A stretch of DNA of 8,428 nucleotides, taken from UBA1724 sp963632245 (GTDB taxonomy: Bacteria > Verrucomicrobiota > Lentisphaeria > Oligosphaerales > Oligosphaeraceae). How positions within the stretch are numbered: position 1 is the stretch's first letter; every line of letters starts with the position of its first letter. The stretch lies in assembly GCA_963632245.1 (NCBI GenBank), contig CAVGTF010000104.1, forward strand, positions 1 through 8,428, read 5' to 3'. Below the pieces are notes generated by a model. That model was not told the DNA's origin and made no database searches. It saw only the letters and a list, made by a program, of their open reading frames with translations. This document shows, piece after piece, positions 4,919-8,428 of the stretch. The position numbers and the translations under genes were made by a program.

Positions 4919-7900
4919 ATGAAAAAGCTTTTGTTGAGCATTGCGTTTGCCATCTGTCTTACGGCGGGGCTGTTTGTTATCGCGAAGCAGTACAGTGCGT
5001 CGGCGCAGAGTCCGTATTTTCGGCTCGTGACGGGTTCGACGATTTCGCAGCGGACGGTGACGGGCGGCTCGGTGTATTTGGCACCCTTGGAGGGTGTGGA
5101 GGGCGTGCCGTTGGTGAATGGCGTTGCGGCCACGGGCTGGAGCGTTGAGAATCCCTACTGGGATACCAGCAAGCTGTCCGATGGCGCCTACACGCTGACC
5201 TACGGTGACTACACGAAGCAGATCATCGTTCATAACAACACGGAGATCCCGCTGGAACAGAGCCCCTACGTCAGTCTGGAATTCCGCGAGGGGCTTGCGG
5301 GGCATCTTGTCACCGGCAAGGCCTATGTGGCTTCCCTGGAAGAGGAAGGCTCGGATGCCGCTACCGCCACCGAGCTCCTGGTGGATGGCGAGGCGGCCTC
5401 TGGCTGGACTCCCGAGGATCCTTACTGGGATTCCACCAGCGTTTCTGACGGCTGGCACACGGTGAAGCTGGGTGAGAACGAGACGCAGCTGATGGCCTTG
5501 AATTCCTCGGAGGTGAAGATCCATGGCGGTGCCTTGGATTCCGGGGAGCTCTGGACCTCCGATAAATTGCATCTGATTCGCAACTGGGTGCGTCCTCCCG
5601 AGGGAGGGAAGGTGACTCTGGCACCCTACACCATGGTGAAATTCCTGCCGGATACCGGCATTCTGGAGACCTGCGAGGACTCCTATGCGGTGCTGGTGGA
5701 CCAGACGGACGACGCGGTGCGGCTCTATCGTGTGGATACCGACGAGGCCATCGACATGACGGTTTCGTCCGATGGTCGGCACTACGCCGATGCCTACTCC
5801 GGCTCCTATCAGTTGCAGGTGCCCCTGACGCCCGCCCTCCGCAAGAACGAGTCCGACGAGACGGATACCGCGGCCTCTCTGACCGACAAGCTGAATATCT
5901 ACTACACTCTGGATGGCACCGAGCCCACCCTCTCTTCCAATAAGCTGGAGAAGACCGAAGCTGGCGATGCCTACAAGCCCATCGAGTTCTCCATTGCGGA
6001 TCGTACGCAGTCCGTGGATGTTCGTCTGGCGTGGCTGGAGGAGTTCTCCGGCTCCGGCACGGCGCTCTATGAGCCCAACTGGGGTCTGCTGAATCAGGGC
6101 AAGGTGACTCGCTCCGCATCCTTCCTGGTGAACTACGTGGCGGAGGAGTTCCCCGTGGTCCTTAACGGCAAGGAGGCCCTCACCGGACTCCAGGGCGAGG
6201 AGATCACGGTCACCGCACCCGGTGCCGCACAGGACGCGGTCCTCTGGCGTGAATCCGAGGCAGGAAATCCCATCTTCGGCGGATGGACCAGCGCCACCTA
6301 CACCACCGAGAAGGGCGTCGTGCAGTCCCTGGAGGGCTTCCTGGATGATTCCCACAACAACCCCGCGGTCACCTTCACTGCGCCTTTGGATATGGCGAAG
6401 GTGGAGCTCACCTCCGACTACGCCGCCGTCCCCGCCTTGGATTCCTACTTGTCTCTGGATGGCGGGAACTCCTACGTCCTGAAGACCCTGGAGGGCGAGG
6501 ATGTCTCTCTCATTGCCTACGCCTACACTGACAAGATCACCGACGAGGTCCAGGTGAAGCCAGTCTTTACCAGCGATGTGGACGAGGCGCTGCTGACCTC
6601 CTGCGTGGTGGAATACTGCCTCACCGAAGGCAACGACGACGATTCCTCCGCGGATTTCGGTTACGACCAATACGACTACACGGCCCTGGGAGAGCTGGGT
6701 GCCATGATGGAGTCGGGCGCCGTGCTTTCCGTGAATGCCACGGTGGCTCCCGATGAGGCCGCCCTCCGGAAGGCACCCCGCTTGATGATCCGCATCCGAC
6801 ACAAGGATACCGGAGTCACTTTCGGATACCGCATCCATACCTTCACCTGCCCCAATTACCTGATCGTCAACGGGAAGGTCCTCTTCGCCGAACCCGGCAG
6901 CACCCTGGAGCTCTCTCTTTCCGACTACCTGGCATCCGGACGGACCTTCACCGGCTGGACCAGCTCCCTGGATAGTCTTACGCTCTCCTACGATAAGGAG
7001 AACGGGAAGGTCACCGTGAAGCTCCCCACGGATGGTCAGGCCACCATCTCCCTGGATGCCACCCAGAACGCAATCCTCAGCGAGAAGACGGAGACACAGG
7101 TCCCCGTCACGCTGAATGGCGAGCTCACCGCCACCGCAGTCCCCGGCGAGACCCTCACCATTACCGCCCCCGGACTCTCCGATGGCAGCACCCTCTGGCA
7201 CGCATCCGATGCCGGCACCACGCTCTTTGCCGGATGGACCAAGGCCGCCTACCTCACTTCCGAGAATGCGGAGAAGACCCTGGAGTACCTCCCCAGCGAC
7301 GCCACCGTCCGCAATCCCCTCCTCGTCCATATCCCACAGGACGCCACCAGCGTCTCTCTGGAAAGCACCACCGCCGCACTCCCCACTCTACAGTCCTATC
7401 TGTCTCTGGAACAAAGCGCGAGCTGCAATCTGAAGACCCTTGACGACGAGACCATCACTCTCGATGTCTTCGCCCTCGGTGAGAAGCTCTCCGGCGAGGT
7501 CGTGGTGAAGCCGGCCTTCGCTGGTGAGGTCTCCGACGCGCTCCTGGATGCCTGCGAGGTGGAGTTCTGCGTTACCGAAGGCAATGACGACGATTCCGCC
7601 ACCGTCTTCGGATATGATGAGTACGACTACACTTCCCTGGGCGATCTGCGCAGTGTCATGACGGATGGTGCGGCGGTGACTGTCACCGCCACCGCGGGCA
7701 GCGATATGGCTTCTCTCCGGAAGGCGCCGCGGCTGATGCTGCGCATTCGTCAGAAGGGCACTGGGGTCACCTTCGGCTACCAGATCTGCACCTTTACTTG
7801 CCCCAATTACATCCTGGTCAACGGCACACCTGTCTTCGCCGAGGGCGGCAATACCATCACTCTGGATCCCGCGCAGTTCCTGCCCGAAGGGACCTCTCTT

Positions 7901-8254
7901 GTGGGCTGGACGACCTCCGACGACCTGAGTGTTACCTACGACAAGGTGACGGGCAAGGTGACTCTGACTCTCCCCGAGGATGGTCAGGCCGCCATCTCTC
8001 TGGACGGCACTCGTAGCGCCCTGGAGGATGTCCTCATGCGCTGGAATGTCTCCCTGAAGAAGGGCTGGAATCTGGTTTCCACGGGTCTTTATACCCTGGA
8101 TCAGGATAGTCTCGACCGCTTCGTCGCACACTCCCCCTGGATCCATGTGGACGGTACCTACATCCCCATGAACGAATACCTCCCCGCCCACGCATACTGG
8201 ATCTACGTCGACGAGGACGAGACCCTGGAACTTTCCGGTTTTCTCGGCGAATAG
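4919..8254 (+). CDS. Large exported repeat protein, function unknown
   Basis: The product has 1111 residues. Residues 1 to about 30 form a signal peptide (MKKLLLSIAFAICLTAGLFV, then SASAQ). Two ~65-residue N-terminal repeats follow (about 46-110 and 130-199), each with a GW…E.PYWD…SDG motif. Residues 327-338 (IYYTLDGTEPTL) resemble a chitobiase/beta-hexosaminidase C-terminal-type motif. Two ~305-residue repeats (411-715 and 728-1031) share three cysteines and an acidic EGNDDDS…FGYD.YDYT motif that could bind calcium (inference). The C-terminal ~70 residues (SLKKGWNLVSTGLY … AYWIYV) form a GWNLV-type domain seen in secreted proteins. There is no catalytic motif, cell-wall anchor or transmembrane segment after the signal. 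It is likely a surface or matrix protein, perhaps an adhesin. ATG 4919 is chosen because the signal peptide starts there; an in-frame extension to 4706 only reads the repeated leader. No VR is present in it. Confidence 0.85.
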   Translation: MKKLLLSIAFAICLTAGLFVIAKQYSASAQSPYFRLVTGSTISQRTVTGGSVYLAPLEGVEGVPLVNGVAATGWSVENPYWDTSKLSDGAYTLTYGDYTKQIIVHNNTEIPLEQSPYVSLEFREGLAGHLVTGKAYVASLEEEGSDAATATELLVDGEAASGWTPEDPYWDSTSVSDGWHTVKLGENETQLMALNSSEVKIHGGALDSGELWTSDKLHLIRNWVRPPEGGKVTLAPYTMVKFLPDTGILETCEDSYAVLVDQTDDAVRLYRVDTDEAIDMTVSSDGRHYADAYSGSYQLQVPLTPALRKNESDETDTAASLTDKLNIYYTLDGTEPTLSSNKLEKTEAGDAYKPIEFSIADRTQSVDVRLAWLEEFSGSGTALYEPNWGLLNQGKVTRSASFLVNYVAEEFPVVLNGKEALTGLQGEEITVTAPGAAQDAVLWRESEAGNPIFGGWTSATYTTEKGVVQSLEGFLDDSHNNPAVTFTAPLDMAKVELTSDYAAVPALDSYLSLDGGNSYVLKTLEGEDVSLIAYAYTDKITDEVQVKPVFTSDVDEALLTSCVVEYCLTEGNDDDSSADFGYDQYDYTALGELGAMMESGAVLSVNATVAPDEAALRKAPRLMIRIRHKDTGVTFGYRIHTFTCPNYLIVNGKVLFAEPGSTLELSLSDYLASGRTFTGWTSSLDSLTLSYDKENGKVTVKLPTDGQATISLDATQNAILSEKTETQVPVTLNGELTATAVPGETLTITAPGLSDGSTLWHASDAGTTLFAGWTKAAYLTSENAEKTLEYLPSDATVRNPLLVHIPQDATSVSLESTTAALPTLQSYLSLEQSASCNLKTLDDETITLDVFALGEKLSGEVVVKPAFAGEVSDALLDACEVEFCVTEGNDDDSATVFGYDEYDYTSLGDLRSVMTDGAAVTVTATAGSDMASLRKAPRLMLRIRQKGTGVTFGYQICTFTCPNYILVNGTPVFAEGGNTITLDPAQFLPEGTSLVGWTTSDDLSVTYDKVTGKVTLTLPEDGQAAISLDGTRSALEDVLMRWNVSLKKGWNLVSTGLYTLDQDSLDRFVAHSPWIHVDGTYIPMNEYLPAHAYWIYVDEDETLELSGFLGE
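6149..7063 (+). repeat. Large internal repeat, unit 1 (residues 411-715)
   Basis: Unit 1 runs from FPVVLNG to about ATISLD. It shares in order GGWT, LDSYLSL, LKTL, VKPVF, EYCLTEGNDDDS, LRKAPRLMIRIR, TGVTFGY, FTCPNY and DGQATISLD with unit 2. Nearly full-length alignment shows a duplicated ~0.9-kb domain that has since diverged. Confidence 0.85.
7100..8011 (+). repeat. Large internal repeat, unit 2 (residues 728-1031)
   Basis: Unit 2 starts at VPVTLNG and contains AGWT, LQSYLSL, LKTL, VKPAF, EFCVTEGNDDDS, LRKAPRLMLRIR, TGVTFGY, FTCPNY and DGQAAISLD. The best-conserved parts are the acidic Cys motif and the RKAPRLM…FTCPNY block, probably the structural core. Confidence 0.85.
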
Positions 8255-8285
8255 ATCGCCCGCTCCCTTCTACCTAGCAAAGGGG
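8255..8285 (-). repeat. Post-gene copy of CTACCTAGCAAAGGGG module
   Basis: Shortly after the stop codon CTTCTACCTAGCAAAGGGG appears, as at about 4450-4468. No terminator hairpin with a T-run is seen after the gene. Confidence 0.6.
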
Positions 8286-8424
8286 CGGGGGCACAGGGGG
8301 CGGAGCGCTTAACGGCGCAAGGTGCAATGTGCAATGTGCAATGCACGGTACCGCCGGAAGGCGGAAGGAATTAGGGGGGGCACGGGGGGCGCAAGCCCCT
8401 CCGTCCTTTGGAGATCTTCCTGCG
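8286..8424 (-). repeat. Right arm of ~140-bp terminal inverted repeat
   Basis: This is the reverse complement of 1-142, perfect over the outermost 49 bases and imperfect inward with small indels. It includes the heptamer tract (reverse strand GCACATT units, about 8321-8346) and the CCGCC/GGCGG hairpin. Four A residues (8425-8428) follow and end the window. Confidence 0.85.
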
Positions 8425-8428
8425 AAAA

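Noticed and set aside
4832..7330. Long open frame (832 codons) on the minus strand
   Set aside because: It is a mirror of codon bias in the GC-rich gene on the plus strand; it has no domain and a low-complexity Gly/Ile-rich sequence.

Overview
This window carries a complete diversity-generating retroelement (DGR) followed by a large secreted repeat protein. The intergenic DNA is unusually dense in hairpin-rich dispersed repeats. No rRNA, tRNA or housekeeping gene fixes the taxonomy. The GC-rich genes, start codons without Shine-Dalgarno sites, secreted FGE-fold (formylglycine-generating enzyme) proteins and HRDC-type DGR accessory protein suggest an uncultured gut or anoxic bacterium, perhaps of the PVC group (Kiritimatiellota/Lentisphaerota). 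That placement is low-confidence inference.

Layout. 1-142: left arm of a ~140 bp imperfect inverted repeat whose partner ends at 8424. 143-329: hairpin-rich leader. 330-1544: exported protein with a C-terminal FGE-sulfatase/C-type-lectin fold; its last 141 nt are the variable repeat (VR), followed by a 9-bp hairpin. 1874-2692: HRDC-domain accessory protein. 2708-3697: DGR reverse transcriptase. 3698-4681: noncoding region with the template repeat (TR, 3977-4117), several strong hairpins and inverted copies of the leader-type repeat. 4716-4918: second copy of the leader. 4919-8254: 1111-residue exported protein with two kinds of internal duplication. 8266-8424: right terminal repeat.

How it works together. 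VR and TR align without gaps over 141 positions. They differ at 14 positions, and every difference falls on an adenine of TR, which is the signature of adenine-specific mutagenic retrohoming. The RT with its HRDC partner would copy TR RNA into mutated cDNA, which replaces VR and diversifies the ligand-binding face of the FGE-like protein. TR is built from AAC codons, so the variable sites lie in a run of Asn codons.

Beyond the DGR, the most notable signals are in the intergenic DNA. The two leaders upstream of the two exported-protein genes share an ordered set of four hairpins with compensatory base changes, which suggests a structured RNA or DNA element. Many unrelated short tandem repeats all have a 7-bp period. 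The TR locus is bracketed by 34-bp inverted repeats. The window itself starts and ends inside an inverted repeat, which fits either a mobile or invertible unit or an assembly break at a dispersed repeat.
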